Assembly: GCF_900176165.1 (NCBI RefSeq)
Contig: NZ_FWWU01000009.1
Span: 3,064,236 to 3,128,235 of the forward strand
DNA length: 64,000 nt
Reading direction: 5' to 3'
DNA from: Deinococcus hopiensis KR-140
GTDB lineage: Bacteria; Deinococcota; Deinococci; Deinococcales; Deinococcaceae
Both the position numbers and the translations under genes were made by a program. The notes below the pieces were generated by a model. The model was not told the origin of the DNA, made no database searches, and saw only the letters and a program-made list of their open reading frames with translations. Below, in pieces: positions 1 to 10,864 of this stretch. Every line of letters begins with the position of its first letter. Position 1 is the first letter of the stretch.

Positions 1-799
1 CCACCCGGTTGTAGTTGAAGTCCAGCCCCACCACCTGCAGGTACACGTCGCCCTTGAGACCGGTGGGGTCGAGGCTGACCAGGCCGCTGTCCTGGCCCGC
101 GCCATTCGGGTCCACGCCGGGCGTCACGTAGCCGGGGTCCTGCTCGTACAACCCGGTGCCGGGGCGCACGTCGGCCCAGTTGCCCTGGGCGTCGATGGTG
201 ACCAGCGAGAACAGGAAGTACCGCATCACGCGCGGCGTATCGCTGTTCTTGACGGTATAGGCGCGCACATCCACGGTGTCGTTGAACGCCGTGCCAGGCG
301 AGAGTTCCTTCCAGCTCGACACCTCGCCGTTGGCGTCCAGGGTGGCGGGCAGTTCCAGCTTGAGCTGGGGCACGTCGGCGGTGGCATTCGGGTCTGCCGA
401 GGCGAACTGGGCCACCTTGACACGGGTGTTGATGCCCGCCTTCGCGACGGCCCCGTCGAACTCGGAGCCGGCGGATTTGCTCTTGAGAAAAACCAGATCG
501 TAGGTGCCTTCGGGAATCTTGGCGAACTCCACATAGCCCTGAGCGTTCGTGGTGGCCTTGCCCACGGCCGTACTGCGCTGGCCCGTGCGGTAGAGGTAGA
601 CCGTGCTGCCCTCGACGGCCGTCCCGCGGTTGGAGCGCACCACATCGGCCGACAGGGTGGCCGTGCCCTTACCCAGTACCGAGTCGACGGGAACGCCGCC
701 AGTCTCGGGCGTAGGCGTGGTATTGACGGGCGAGTTACAGGCTCCCAGGAGCAGGGCACCCGACAGGAGAACGAAAGGCAACGTGCGCTGTAATTTCAT
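1..799 (-). CDS. Putative lipoprotein with carboxypeptidase-regulatory-like domain (3' end outside window)
   Basis: The gene starts with ATG at 799 behind AAGGAGT and runs off the left edge; about 266 residues are visible. The N-terminus is a lipoprotein signal: basic start, hydrophobic stretch, then lipobox LLGAC with Cys21. A beta-rich region at about residues 40-105 reads like a carboxypeptidase-regulatory or CnaB-type fold (GSTVYLYR, TTNAQGYVEFAKIPEGTYDLVF). After that comes a region about the DNA-encoded VDVRAYTVKNSDT type, with no catalytic motif seen. It is likely anchored in the membrane facing the periplasm. A promoter lies at 904-932. Precise function unknown; the rest of the protein could carry another domain. 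Confidence 0.75.
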   Translation of the reverse strand, partial: MKLQRTLPFVLLSGALLLGACNSPVNTTPTPETGGVPVDSVLGKGTATLSADVVRSNRGTAVEGSTVYLYRTGQRSTAVGKATTNAQGYVEFAKIPEGTYDLVFLKSKSAGSEFDGAVAKAGINTRVKVAQFASADPNATADVPQLKLELPATLDANGEVSSWKELSPGTAFNDTVDVRAYTVKNSDTPRVMRYFLFSLVTIDAQGNWADVRPGTGLYEQDPGYVTPGVDPNGAGQDSGLVSLDPTGLKGDVYLQVVGLDFNYNRV

Positions 800-903
800 G
801 TGGACTCCTTGAATGCCGGAAGACCTGCGGTTCGTGGGGGACGTCCGAGCCTGAAAAATATTGCTCGGCGTCTAAAAATGCAGCCGTTTATCCGGTGGGA
901 CGC

Positions 904-932
904 ACTATAGCTCCCGCCTTCACCCCAATCAA
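904..932 (-). promoter_or_regulatory. Sigma-70 type promoter for the lipoprotein gene
   Basis: On the minus strand TTGATT (932-927) and TATAGT (909-904) are separated by exactly 17 bases. The predicted transcript would have a leader of about 100 bases before the ATG at 799. The surrounding 800-1078 interval is AT-rich for this genome. Confidence 0.6.
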
Positions 933-951
933 ATGTCATTCATAGGCGCCC

Positions 952-994
952 TTTCTTCCAATCTGTCATTCCGGACGCTTCTTACTGGAAGAAA
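952..994. repeat. Inverted repeat in AT-rich intergenic region
   Basis: TTTCTTCCA (952-960) and TGGAAGAAA (986-994) form a perfect 9-base inverted repeat with a 25-base loop. It lies upstream of the lipoprotein promoter and downstream of the M16 peptidase operon. No T tract follows, so it is not a typical terminator; it could be an operator or a structured 3' end. Confidence 0.4.
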
Positions 995-1078
995 TCAGGG
1001 TTGATAAATCTTTTTACATATCGAATAAAAGTGCCTGATTTTCCTTGCATTTGTTAATATAAAACCGTTGAGAATATT

Positions 1079-2308
1079 CTAATGAAGTTCACTAACCGGC
1101 CCCAGTGCCACCACCGTCGGAGACTCGAAGGGGCAGAGATTCAGCACTGCGCGCACGTCGGCCAGGGTCACCCTGGCCGAGCGCTCGACGAGTTCCCCGG
1201 TTGACAGGGCCTGCCCCAGGGCAAGATGTTCCATCCCCAGCGCGAAGAGACGCCCCTGGGGCGTCTCGGACCGCAGCAGCGTGCCCACCGCCAGCTTGCG
1301 TGCGGCGCGGCGAACGGCTGTTTCCGTGATGGCTCCGGGAGCGTCGGCCAGCACCCGGCGGTAGGCGTCCAGCACCTCCTGCGTACGGCCAGGATCGCAG
1401 GAAAAGCCGCCCTCAAAGCTCCCCACGTCACGGTAGTCGAGATGCGCGAGGTCTGCGCTGTCGGCGAGGCCGGTATCCAGCAGCGCCCAGTACAGCAGGC
1501 CGTTTTCCCCGCCGATCAGTTCAGACAGCACCACCGCCGCTTCCCGGAGGGGATGGGCAGCGGGCAGGCCGGGCACGGCGAGGGCCACCTGCGCGCGGGT
1601 CAGGCGCTCGTCGCCCATCAGGCACAGGGTGCCGGGGGCGGCGGGAGGCGGCGTATCACGCGCCGGAACGGAAGCTGTCCGGGCCGGCCAGCCTCGCAGC
1701 GCGTCCTCAGCCCAAGCTTGCACGCTCCCCGCGTCAAAGGCCCCCACCACGGCCAGGGTCACCGCGTCCGCCCCGTAGCGCTCGCGGTGGTTGCGCACCA
1801 ACACGTCGCGGGTCAGGCCACGTACCGTGTCGGACGTGCCCAGGACCGAGTGCCCCAGCGGGTGCGCGCCCCAGTAGGCCGCACGCAACCCATCGGTCAC
1901 CCGCACGGCCGGCTGCTCGGCGTACATGGCGATCTCTTCCAGAATCACGCCGCGCTCGGTGTCAATCTCCTCCGGACGCAGGGCCGGGCGCATCAACTCG
2001 GTCAGGGTGCCCAGCAGCTCGGAGGTGTCTTCGGGCAGGGCCGCCGCGTGGTACACGGTGGCTTCCTCGCTGGTAAAGGCATTTGCGTGCCCACCGAGTT
2101 CGTCCAGGCGCACGTTGAGTTCGCGCGCGCCCACCTCCTCGGAGCCCTTGAACATCAGGTGTTCCAGGAAATGGGAGGCGCCCATCTCCTCCGGGCGCTC
2201 ATCCCGCGCGCCCGTTGCCACGAAGTATCCCGCAGCCACCGTCTGGGCATCGTCCTGGGGTTCAAGGAGCAGGGTCAGGCCGTTTGAAAGGCGGTGAAGC
2301 AGGGTCAT
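1079..2308 (-). CDS. M16 family zinc metallopeptidase, catalytic subunit-like
   Basis: The 409-residue protein has the inverted zinc motif HxxEH as HFLEH (His46, Glu49, His50) with the distal glutamates at about 123-124 in the ILEEI motif, so it should bind zinc and cut peptides. Length fits one two-domain M16B half-molecule. Its ATG overlaps the stop of the upstream M16 paralogue (ATGA), so the two are probably translated together and form a heterodimer of catalytic and non-catalytic chains, as known for bacterial M16B pairs such as PqqF/processing-peptidase-like proteins. Substrate is unknown. Confidence 0.9.
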   Translation of the reverse strand: MTLLHRLSNGLTLLLEPQDDAQTVAAGYFVATGARDERPEEMGASHFLEHLMFKGSEEVGARELNVRLDELGGHANAFTSEEATVYHAAALPEDTSELLGTLTELMRPALRPEEIDTERGVILEEIAMYAEQPAVRVTDGLRAAYWGAHPLGHSVLGTSDTVRGLTRDVLVRNHRERYGADAVTLAVVGAFDAGSVQAWAEDALRGWPARTASVPARDTPPPAAPGTLCLMGDERLTRAQVALAVPGLPAAHPLREAAVVLSELIGGENGLLYWALLDTGLADSADLAHLDYRDVGSFEGGFSCDPGRTQEVLDAYRRVLADAPGAITETAVRRAARKLAVGTLLRSETPQGRLFALGMEHLALGQALSTGELVERSARVTLADVRAVLNLCPFESPTVVALGPVSELH

Positions 2309-3570
2309 TCGGAAACCTCCTGTCCAGGACCGAGGGAGACGACGGTGGCCTCCACTGCCGGGTGGTATCCCGCCAGAAAGCGGTTCACCTTCTCCAGCGT
2401 CAGGGCAGCGAGCGAGGCGCGCAGTGCGGCGACGGGACGGACGTGTCCGAACACCGCGAGGTCCCGGGTCAGGGTATTTGCCCGGCCACGCAGGCTCTCG
2501 GCCCCAAACACCACGCTGGCGGTGAGGCCCCGGCGTGCCCGCTCGAACTCGGCTTCGGTCAACCCCTGCGGCAACCGGGCGAGTTCGGCCAGCAGCACGG
2601 TCAGGGTTTCGGGCGCGCGGTCGGGCGTACTGGCTGCGTAGGCGCTGAGAAAGCCCTGCCCACCCAGCAGCAGGGACGAGGCCGAGACGTGGTAGGCCAG
2701 GCCCCGCTCCTCACGCACCGTGTGAAAGAGGCGGCTGGCACTGCCGCCGGAAAGTGCCGTCAGGGCAAGTTGCCATGCCAGCCAGCCCGGGTCATGCGGC
2801 GAGACGCCAGGGGCAGTGACGCTGAGGTGCGTCTGCTCGGCGTCCCCGTGCGGCAGGTGGACGCGCAGACCCGGCTGAAAGAGGGCAGGAACGGTGTGCG
2901 CCTCGCCCGCGTGCCAGTCGGAGAAGGTGCGCTCCAGCAGCGCCCGCACCTCCACCGCGTCCGCATCGGCCACCACGCCCAGGACGCTGCCCGCCGCGCC
3001 GTACCTCCGCACGAAGGCGCGCAGACCCGCCACACTCAGCTGGGCCAGGCCCTCCGGGGTACCGCTGGCCGGGTGGGCATACCCGGCGAAGGGCGAGCCT
3101 TGCGGCCGGGGAAAGGTCAGCCGGCGCGCCTCCAGGGCAAGCAGATCGGGGGGGCTGTCCTCCAGGCCTTCCAGGTCCTGCCGGGCGAGATCGGTGAGGA
3201 TGGGCAGTTCCTGGGGCGGCAGGGTGGGCCGCAGCACGAGGTCTGCGAGGAGACCCAGGGCCGCGGGCAGATCCGCCGTGAGGCCACTGAGGCTGAGGCG
3301 GGTGGCTTCTGACCCCACGCCCCCGCCCCGGCGCACGCCCAGATCGTCGAGGGCGTCTTGCAGCGCGCGGGCATCGCGGTCCCCGGCACCCTTGTACCGC
3401 CACTCCTCCAGCACGCCCGCGGCGCCCTCCTGCCCTACGGGGTCGTGGGCGCTGCCCACCGGAATGCGCAGGTCCAGGGCAAAGCCGGGTGCGGCGCGGC
3501 GCTCAAAGGCCACGGTGAGGCCGCCCTCCAGGGTCCAGACGTGGGCGGCAATCGGGGCGGTCAGGGGCAC
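2305..3570 (-). CDS. M16 family peptidase-like protein lacking the zinc motif
   Basis: This 421-residue protein aligns in architecture with its downstream neighbour but has no HxxEH: the equivalent segment reads [12 protein letters not shown]. It is therefore likely the non-catalytic partner of an M16B heterodimer. The start is GTG at 3570; TACAAT sits 6 bases upstream (3577-3582), matching a leaderless Deinococcus promoter and marking this as the first gene of the two-gene operon. Confidence 0.85.
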   Translation of the reverse strand: MPLTAPIAAHVWTLEGGLTVAFERRAAPGFALDLRIPVGSAHDPVGQEGAAGVLEEWRYKGAGDRDARALQDALDDLGVRRGGGVGSEATRLSLSGLTADLPAALGLLADLVLRPTLPPQELPILTDLARQDLEGLEDSPPDLLALEARRLTFPRPQGSPFAGYAHPASGTPEGLAQLSVAGLRAFVRRYGAAGSVLGVVADADAVEVRALLERTFSDWHAGEAHTVPALFQPGLRVHLPHGDAEQTHLSVTAPGVSPHDPGWLAWQLALTALSGGSASRLFHTVREERGLAYHVSASSLLLGGQGFLSAYAASTPDRAPETLTVLLAELARLPQGLTEAEFERARRGLTASVVFGAESLRGRANTLTRDLAVFGHVRPVAALRASLAALTLEKVNRFLAGYHPAVEATVVSLGPGQEVSE

Positions 3571-3613
3571 CGGCGGATTGTAGCGCTGCCACGCGGCGAA
3601 ACCGGGAGGGAGG

Positions 3614-4546
3614 TTACGGGGCGGCCGAGTCGCCCGCCCGCACCAGTTCCGGTGGAGGTGGAGCGCGCAGGGTCAGCGGCTCTCCCGTCACCGGATGGAC
3701 GAAGGTGAGCTGCTCGGCGTGCAGCAGGTAACCGCCGTCTCCGGGCAGGCCCGGCAGGTCTGGGAGGGGTAGACCGCCCACCGCGTACAGCGGGTCCCCG
3801 ACGAGGGGATGCCCCACCGAGGCGAGGTGAATGCGAATTTGGTGCGGGCGGCCCGTGTGAATGTCCACCTCGAACAGCGTCTCCCCTGCCCTTCCCGAGT
3901 CTGCAGCGCGGCGTTCCAGCACCCGCGCCACGCTCCGCGACGCCTTGCCCACCGCACTTGCCGCGTACACCGTGCCCAAGCGGGGATGCGGAACCGGACC
4001 GATAGGCGTCGTGATGGTGCGTTCCTCGTCCAGGGCAACGCCCGCCGCCAGCGCCCGGTAGCGTTTCTGGACTTCGCGCTCCCGCCAGGCGCGGGACAAT
4101 GCCGTCCCCGCCTCCGCTGTGCGGGCGAACAACACCAGTCCAGAAGTGCCCCGGCCCAGACGGTGCAGCGGGCTGGCTCCCGGAAACTGTGCCCGCACCC
4201 CGGTCAGCAGCGTGTGGTCCTGAAACCCCCCACCCGGCAAGGTGGGGAGCCCACCCGGCTTGGAGACGGCGAGCAGCGAGGCGTCCTCGTACATCACGGC
4301 GAAGGTCAGGGGAACGTCCTCCTCCCGCCACGGCGGGCGCTGCCATTCGAGCAGCTGACCGGGGCGCACCTCCTCGGGGCCGAGGACAGGCAAGCCGTTC
4401 AGCCGAACCTCTCCCCCCTCCAGCCGGAGCTGCCACTCTGCCCGCGTGGAATGGCCGTAATGCCGCGTGAGGTGGTCGAGGACCGTCAGGCCCCGTGCCC
4501 GTCCCCCCAGTTCCTCGCGGTAGGTGTGGCCGCGGTTGAGGGTCAT
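3614..4546 (-). CDS. RluA-family pseudouridine synthase with altered catalytic motif
   Basis: The protein is 310 residues, close to the usual RluA-family length, with an S4-like segment (about 24-70; [14 protein letters not shown]) and a pseudouridine synthase domain (about 85-300). The family signature normally reads HRLDxxTSG with the catalytic Asp; here it is HRLGRGTSG at 128-136, so Gly131 stands where the Asp is expected. The codon is clear in the DNA (CTGGGCCGG). Other family motifs are present ([26 protein letters not shown]). It may be an RNA-binding protein, a divergent enzyme, or use another acid. A -10-like TATTCT lies at about 4576-4581. Confidence 0.85.
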   Translation of the reverse strand: MTLNRGHTYREELGGRARGLTVLDHLTRHYGHSTRAEWQLRLEGGEVRLNGLPVLGPEEVRPGQLLEWQRPPWREEDVPLTFAVMYEDASLLAVSKPGGLPTLPGGGFQDHTLLTGVRAQFPGASPLHRLGRGTSGLVLFARTAEAGTALSRAWREREVQKRYRALAAGVALDEERTITTPIGPVPHPRLGTVYAASAVGKASRSVARVLERRAADSGRAGETLFEVDIHTGRPHQIRIHLASVGHPLVGDPLYAVGGLPLPDLPGLPGDGGYLLHAEQLTFVHPVTGEPLTLRAPPPPELVRAGDSAAP

Positions 4547-4645
4547 TGGGAAACAGGCCTCGGGCGCACCCCTCCAGAATAGGGTCGCCCGCGCTCATCC
4601 TTCTGGGGGACGCCCGCCCTCCTTCCCAGCGGGCAAGCTGGAAGG

Positions 4646-5155
4646 ATGAGCCGCCCCCTGCGCCGCTTGCTGGTCTTCGCGCTTCTCGCCGGTCTGCTGG
4701 CACTGCTGTGGCCCGGCCTGCGGCTGGCGTGGCAGGGCGCGCAACTGGTGGGCGCGCCGGCTCCCACCACGCTGCCCAATCCCCTCCCAGGGCGGCGTTT
4801 TGCAGACACCTGGGCGGCGGCCCGCAGCGGAGGGCGGCGGCACGAGGGGGTGGACATCTTCGCGCCGCGCGGCACACCCATTCGCGCGACCACGCGCGGC
4901 TTTGTGGTGTACGTGGGGCACAATCCCCTGGGAGGCCGCACTGTCATGGTGCTGGGCCCCGGGCAGCAGCGGCACTATTACGCGCATCTGGACCGCTACC
5001 CCAATCTGCGGATGGGCCGCTGGATCGGGGCGGGTACGGTGGTGGGCTACGTGGGCGACAGCGGGAACGCGAAGGGTACGCCCACGCACCTGCATTACGG
5101 CATCTATACCCCGTCCGGGGCAATCAATCCTTACCCGCTGCTGCAAAACCCCTAG
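4646..5155 (+). CDS. M23 (LytM) family metallopeptidase, membrane anchored
   Basis: The 169-residue protein has one N-terminal transmembrane segment (about 6-24) and a LytM domain. Zinc-site residues are visible: His66 and Asp70 in [10 protein letters not shown], and His150 in HLH (148-150), with His113 in YYAHL as the usual second catalytic His. It should cut peptidoglycan cross-bridges in the cell envelope. The length is short for the family, a bare peptidase domain on a membrane anchor without coiled coils. A GGAAGG Shine-Dalgarno overlaps the start. It is divergent from the pseudouridine synthase gene. Confidence 0.9.
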   Translation: MSRPLRRLLVFALLAGLLALLWPGLRLAWQGAQLVGAPAPTTLPNPLPGRRFADTWAAARSGGRRHEGVDIFAPRGTPIRATTRGFVVYVGHNPLGGRTVMVLGPGQQRHYYAHLDRYPNLRMGRWIGAGTVVGYVGDSGNAKGTPTHLHYGIYTPSGAINPYPLLQNP

Positions 5156-5456
5156 GAAGGTGTGGGTGGAGGCTTACACCTGTGGCCACCGCCGTATGGC
5201 CGCGCCGCGAGAGGCGCTCAGGGGCGAGTCCTGCGGCCCCCTCAGGCGAACCAGCCCCGGTGCGCGCCCGTCAATTCCCGGCGCACAGAGTTGAGACACC
5301 CGCGGTGCAAAACCACGGGCACAGTCGGCGCGCCACACCGCCCCCTGCGCCAGCAGCGCTCGCGCCCGGACGGCTGCCTGACCCCCGCTCCCCCCCAGGG
5401 CGAAAGGCGTGAGGTCATGCCGGGGAGCGGGAATGGGGAGCGGCGCAGCGCCTCCT
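5156..5456. other. Intergenic stretch with no convincing gene
   Basis: About 300 bases of GC-rich sequence between the LytM gene and a decayed phosphatase. Reading frames exist only as high-GC artefacts rich in Arg, Pro and Gly. No RNA gene, terminator with T tract or promoter stands out. Confidence 0.5.
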
Positions 5457-5505
5457 CCCGGTGACCTGCGGCCTAAGTGTTCCACTCGCGCCGCAGGTCA
5501 CCGGG
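5457..5505. repeat. 16-bp perfect inverted repeat at the broken end of a phosphatase pseudogene
   Basis: CCCGGTGACCTGCGGC (5457-5472) is the exact reverse complement of 5490-5505, with a 17-base loop. The right arm is coding sequence of the phosphatase remnant and the left arm lies just past its stop, so the repeat looks like a fold-back duplication at a rearrangement junction rather than a designed terminator. Confidence 0.7.
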
Positions 5506-5731
5506 TTGAAGGGACAGTTCCAGCGCCACCGTTTCTGCCGCCTGTCTGACCCGCACGGGCGTGGAGCAGAAGACCCGCTCGAAGATGGGGGAATGTGAGC
5601 GCCAGTATTCGGCGAGCGCCGGCGCGATGCCCATGTTCTGTTGGCGGCGAGTCACCGCAGCCCCCGTGAACCCCCTCGTCGTCCGCGCGGCTGTGGCCGT
5701 GGCGCAGGAAGGTGAGGTGAAGTTCGGTCAT
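5473..5731 (-). pseudogene. Histidine phosphatase (phosphoglycerate-mutase-like) remnant
   Basis: The first frame begins [20 protein letters not shown], with the catalytic RHG motif of the histidine phosphatase family. Around 5640-5655 the homology moves to another frame that continues [31 protein letters not shown], typical of the same family, and then stops at 5473. Two changes are thus visible: a frameshift and loss of the C-terminal two thirds, including the second catalytic His. The stop falls in a 16-bp inverted repeat. Its ATG overlaps the stop of the next remnant (ATGA), so it was once the second gene of an operon. Confidence 0.8.
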
Positions 5732-6010
5732 TCCAGCTCCTTGACATAGTGGGCCAAGGTATTGCCAGACCCGTCCAGGAACTGCTGCTCCTCCAACCCC
5801 TGAAAGGCGAAACCCTGGGTTTCATACAGGCTTCCCTTCATGGAGGCCCACCAGCAGCAGAGCGGGCGGGGCGTAGCTGCCCGGGAGAGCGTAGACATCG
5901 GCAAGAAACTCGGGGCGAAGGACGCCAAAACGTTCGGTGAGTCCCGAGAGGATCACGTTGCGGGCCGCTTCTGCCGTTTGCTCCGAGACGGGTTCAAAAT
6001 GCAGGGTCAT
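5728..6010 (-). pseudogene. GNAT acetyltransferase remnant with internal deletion
   Basis: Starting at ATG 6010 the frame reads MTLHFEPVSEQTAEAARNVI and on to PPALLLVGLHEG, the first third of a GNAT domain. At about 5840 the homology jumps frame to [12 protein letters not shown] and ends HYVKELE, which is the C-terminal beta6-beta7 region (typical pattern LYExxGF). The acetyl-CoA binding motif between them (RxxGxG/A) is missing, so roughly 60-70 codons are deleted with a frameshift. No active enzyme can result. Bases 6011-6148 upstream hold nothing obvious. Confidence 0.8.
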
Positions 6011-6148
6011 AAGGACTGGGGTTCGCCCGCGATGAAATAACGGTCCAGCCCGAGCGGACGTGCAACGCGGCGCAGCAGAGGGGGCAGGAAAAACGGTGAC
6101 ACAGAGGCGTGGAATCACCGGAGCCCAGGGGATGATCCGCAAACCGCA

Positions 6149-7819
6149 TCACGCCCTCCTCACGGCCAGAATCACCCGTTCCGTCCGGCTGACCTCCACC
6201 TCCGAGCAGAGCAAGTTGGGGTGCGCCCACAGGGCTTCCCGCTCGGGATCGCCCGCGTACAGCGCTTCGGGCAGGCGGGCGGGTGGGCTGAAATTGTCCA
6301 GCACCAGCACACCGCCGGGCTTAAGCGCGCCCACCAGCAGGTCCAGGCTGGCCGTCTCCCGTTTGGCCGGGGCACAGTCGCTGAAGATCAGGTCGAAGGG
6401 GCCGGACGCCAGCGCTCGGCGCCAGTCACCCGCGAGGACTGTGGCCCGCCCGTCTCCGGCCAATACGGCCCGCGCCGCATCCGCCCGTGCAGCATCAAGT
6501 TCTGCCGTAATCAGCCGTGAGCTGGCGTTCATCCCCGCGAGCAGCCACGCTGCGCCTGCACCCGTCCCGCTCCCCAGCTCGGCAAACATACCACCGGGAC
6601 GCGTCGCTGCCAGCGAGCGGAGAAGTTGGCCCGTTTCCAGACTGCTCGTGCGGTCAAAGCCCAGACGTCCCGCTGCGCCCAGGGCCACCTGAACCCTCCC
6701 GGGCAGGGCCAGTCCCGGAGGGGTCTCGCCCCTCGCGGCCAGCACCTGCCGCAGCTGAATGTCATTGGCCCAGGGGAGGGCACGGGGGTTGATCCAGGCG
6801 ACAGGGCGGCCCTCGGGGCTGGGCGACAGCGAGAGCAGGCGGGCCGGGTAACAGAGCGAGTCCGCGCCGGACGAGCCGCGCAGCGTCACCGCTTCCCCCG
6901 TTACCTCCACCCGCGCGCCGCATTCCTCCCAGGCTTCGCGGACGGCGGCCTCAGCGCCCGTCTCTTCTGGATCAATGCCGCCGCCCGGTAGAGTCCAGCC
7001 GCCCCACTCCAGTCCGGTCATCAGCACCTGGCCCCCGTGTTCCACGTACACGCATGCCCGGCCCGTGCGGTTCGGCGAGGGCGAGAGCTTAGGCGCCGCG
7101 CCGTCTGGCTCCAGCGGCTCTGGCTCCAGCGGCCAGCAGCCGCCCTCCACCTCCACGGGTTTTCCCAGCAGCGCGGCCAGGGCCTCCACCAGCGGAGCCC
7201 CGCGCCCGCGCAGGGCGGCGAGCGTGCCCCCGTCGTGCAGGCGGAGAGCAAACTGCACGTCCTCCGCGTACTTGTCGAAGTGTGTCAGAAAGGGGCCGAG
7301 GCGGTCATGCCCTTCCCGGAGAAAACTCACCAGCGCCAGGCGCAACGCCGCCCGCTGGACCACTTCTGGCGCGCGCTCCACCCGAATGCCCTTGCGGGAG
7401 ACATACGGGTCATCGGTCAGCAGCCGCGTGCAGCCTGCCCAGGGATCGGGAGCGGCGTAGGCCACGCCGCGAATGCTGCTCATGGCGATGGCCCCGGCAC
7501 ACTGCGGGCAGGGCTGCACGGTGGTCAGCACGGTCCAGCCGTACACCTCAGGGCGCGGCACGCCCTCCAGGTCCAGCAGGGCGTTGATCTCCGCGTGCGC
7601 CAGATCGTGCCCGCCGATTACTCCCCCCGCCGCCCGCCGCACTTCACCCAGCCGGTTGCGTCCCCGGGCGATCACCCGCCCCCCGGCGTCCACGACGACA
7701 GCGCCAATGGCGTACGAACCGAGGACGTAGGCCGTCCACGCCTGATGCAGCGCGGCGAGCCAGGCCACCGAGAAACCCGGCTGAACGCTGACCGCCAAGG
7801 GCTGGCCGCTTCCCCTCAC
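6149..7819 (-). CDS. Fusion: CMP/dCMP-type deaminase + Nudix hydrolase + SAM methyltransferase
   Basis: One uninterrupted 556-residue frame joins three enzymes. Residues 1-190: zinc-dependent nucleoside deaminase, with HAE (75-77, zinc His and proton-shuttle Glu) and PCPQC (103-107, two zinc Cys). Residues 250-370: Nudix hydrolase, Nudix box at about 280-302 (GIDPEETGAEAAVREAWEEC fits GX5EX7REUXEEXGU). Residues 385-556: class I methyltransferase with AELGSGTG (414-420) as SAM motif I, closest in look to O-methyltransferases. Start is GTG at 7819, overlapping the stop of the upstream GGDEF gene (GTGA). All catalytic residues of the first two domains are intact. Substrate unknown; a damaged or modified nucleotide is an inference from domain types. 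Confidence 0.85.
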   Translation of the reverse strand: MRGSGQPLAVSVQPGFSVAWLAALHQAWTAYVLGSYAIGAVVVDAGGRVIARGRNRLGEVRRAAGGVIGGHDLAHAEINALLDLEGVPRPEVYGWTVLTTVQPCPQCAGAIAMSSIRGVAYAAPDPWAGCTRLLTDDPYVSRKGIRVERAPEVVQRAALRLALVSFLREGHDRLGPFLTHFDKYAEDVQFALRLHDGGTLAALRGRGAPLVEALAALLGKPVEVEGGCWPLEPEPLEPDGAAPKLSPSPNRTGRACVYVEHGGQVLMTGLEWGGWTLPGGGIDPEETGAEAAVREAWEECGARVEVTGEAVTLRGSSGADSLCYPARLLSLSPSPEGRPVAWINPRALPWANDIQLRQVLAARGETPPGLALPGRVQVALGAAGRLGFDRTSSLETGQLLRSLAATRPGGMFAELGSGTGAGAAWLLAGMNASSRLITAELDAARADAARAVLAGDGRATVLAGDWRRALASGPFDLIFSDCAPAKRETASLDLLVGALKPGGVLVLDNFSPPARLPEALYAGDPEREALWAHPNLLCSEVEVSRTERVILAVRRA

Positions 7820-8421
7820 AACTCGCCCCTGTAGCGCTCCACCAGTCCGTCCAGCGCCTCCCGCAGCAGGCTGGCCTCGGTTCGGCCCAGCGCGCCCGAG
7901 AGCTTGGCAAGGCGCTCAAGCTGGCTTTTGGGGTAGTAGTTGCTCTTGAGGACCATCTTGCTCTCCACGTAGATGCAGGCCCGGCCACGCCCCTCGCGCT
8001 TGGCCCGCAGCAAGGCCTCGTCCGCCGCCCGGTAGAGGTCATAGAAGCTGTGGGCGTGGGCCGGACGCGCGGCCAAGCCAACGCTCAGACCCAGGGCGCG
8101 CGGCCAATGGGGATCGCGGTGGATGTGAAAGTGCTTGATGACCTCGTCGAAGAGGATCAGGGCTGTTTCCGGGCCAGTCTCGGGCAGGAGTGCCGCGTAC
8201 TCATCGCCGCCCATCCGGCCAATGACGGTGCCGCTGGGCAGGCTGCCCGTGAGGAGGCGCTCCACCACCCGGAGCACGCGGTCTCCCTCGGTGTGGCCCA
8301 GCGAGTCGTTGACAGCCTTGAAGTGATCGAGGTCCAGCACCGCCAGCGTCAGCGAGGCGTTGCCCAGTTTCTCGAACGCCTCCTCGAAAGCGGGCCGCAG
8401 CAGGATATGGGGACGGGGCAC
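7816..8421 (-). CDS. GGDEF-domain protein with ribbon-helix-helix-like C-terminus
   Basis: The 201-residue protein has a GGDEF domain at about 5-150: metal-binding [10 protein letters not shown] (30-39) and signature GGDEY (71-75), so diguanylate cyclase activity is possible. There is no N-terminal sensor and no RxxD inhibitory site before the signature. Residues about 156-196 ([32 protein letters not shown]) follow the beta-helix-helix pattern of CopG/Arc-type DNA-binding domains, an unusual partner for GGDEF. Start is GTG 8421 behind GGAGG. It is the first gene of an operon with the three-domain fusion. Confidence 0.8.
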   Translation of the reverse strand: MPRPHILLRPAFEEAFEKLGNASLTLAVLDLDHFKAVNDSLGHTEGDRVLRVVERLLTGSLPSGTVIGRMGGDEYAALLPETGPETALILFDEVIKHFHIHRDPHWPRALGLSVGLAARPAHAHSFYDLYRAADEALLRAKREGRGRACIYVESKMVLKSNYYPKSQLERLAKLSGALGRTEASLLREALDGLVERYRGEL

Positions 8422-8480
8422 GGGAAACCTCCGAAAATCAGCGAGAAGTCAGTTCCGACATAACGTATGTTCCCTATACA

Positions 8481-8508
8481 TATATATGCTTCGAGTACAT
8501 GTTGACAA
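8481..8508 (-). promoter_or_regulatory. Promoter for the GGDEF operon
   Basis: On the minus strand TTGTCA (8508-8503) and TATATA (8486-8481) are 16 bases apart in an AT-rich patch, about 60 bases before the GTG start. Confidence 0.45.
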
Positions 8509-8577
8509 GTGCATAGGCGAAATTCGCGTGCCAGCGCACCTTGAGCGCCACACACTCAGATTCCCGGATCACAACAT

Positions 8578-8607
8578 TTGACATTTTGCTGAGGCCACGC
8601 CTAGTAT
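8578..8607 (+). promoter_or_regulatory. groES-groEL promoter
   Basis: TTGACA (8578-8583) and TAGTAT (8602-8607) are 18 bases apart, about 80 bases before the groES ATG. No CIRCE element (TTAGCACTC-N9-GAGTGCTAA) is present. The leader holds nested inverted repeats: ATTCCG (8606-8611) with CGGAAT (8632-8637), and CCGCCGG (8628-8634) with CCGGCGG (8640-8646), which could form competing hairpins. Confidence 0.6.
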
Positions 8608-8682
8608 TCCGTCTGGAACGGCAAAAACCGCCGGAATGCCCGGCGGGCCGCCACATTCTCACTTCCACACCACAGGAGGATT

Positions 8683-8974
<292 letters not shown>

Positions 8975-8999
8975 GGTGTTAGGCGGTAGGTGCCAGTAG

Positions 9000-10724
<1,725 letters not shown>

Positions 10725-10809
10725 GCCAGAGGCGATACTCGCGGGTAGAACGTGGCAAGAAAGGCGAAGGGCCGTCCCTGAGCCTGAAACCACCCCGCGG
10801 GACAAGAAG

Positions 10810-10848
10810 GGAAGCCGGAGCCATATGGCTCCGGCTTCCTTTCTTTTT
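10810..10848 (+). terminator. Intrinsic terminator of groES-groEL
   Basis: Bases 10810-10839 form a perfect 30-base palindrome (GGAAGCCGGAGCC and its complement, with a central CATATG) followed by TTTCTTTTT. Confidence 0.9.
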
Positions 10849-10864
10849 GCCTATGCTGGCGGAT

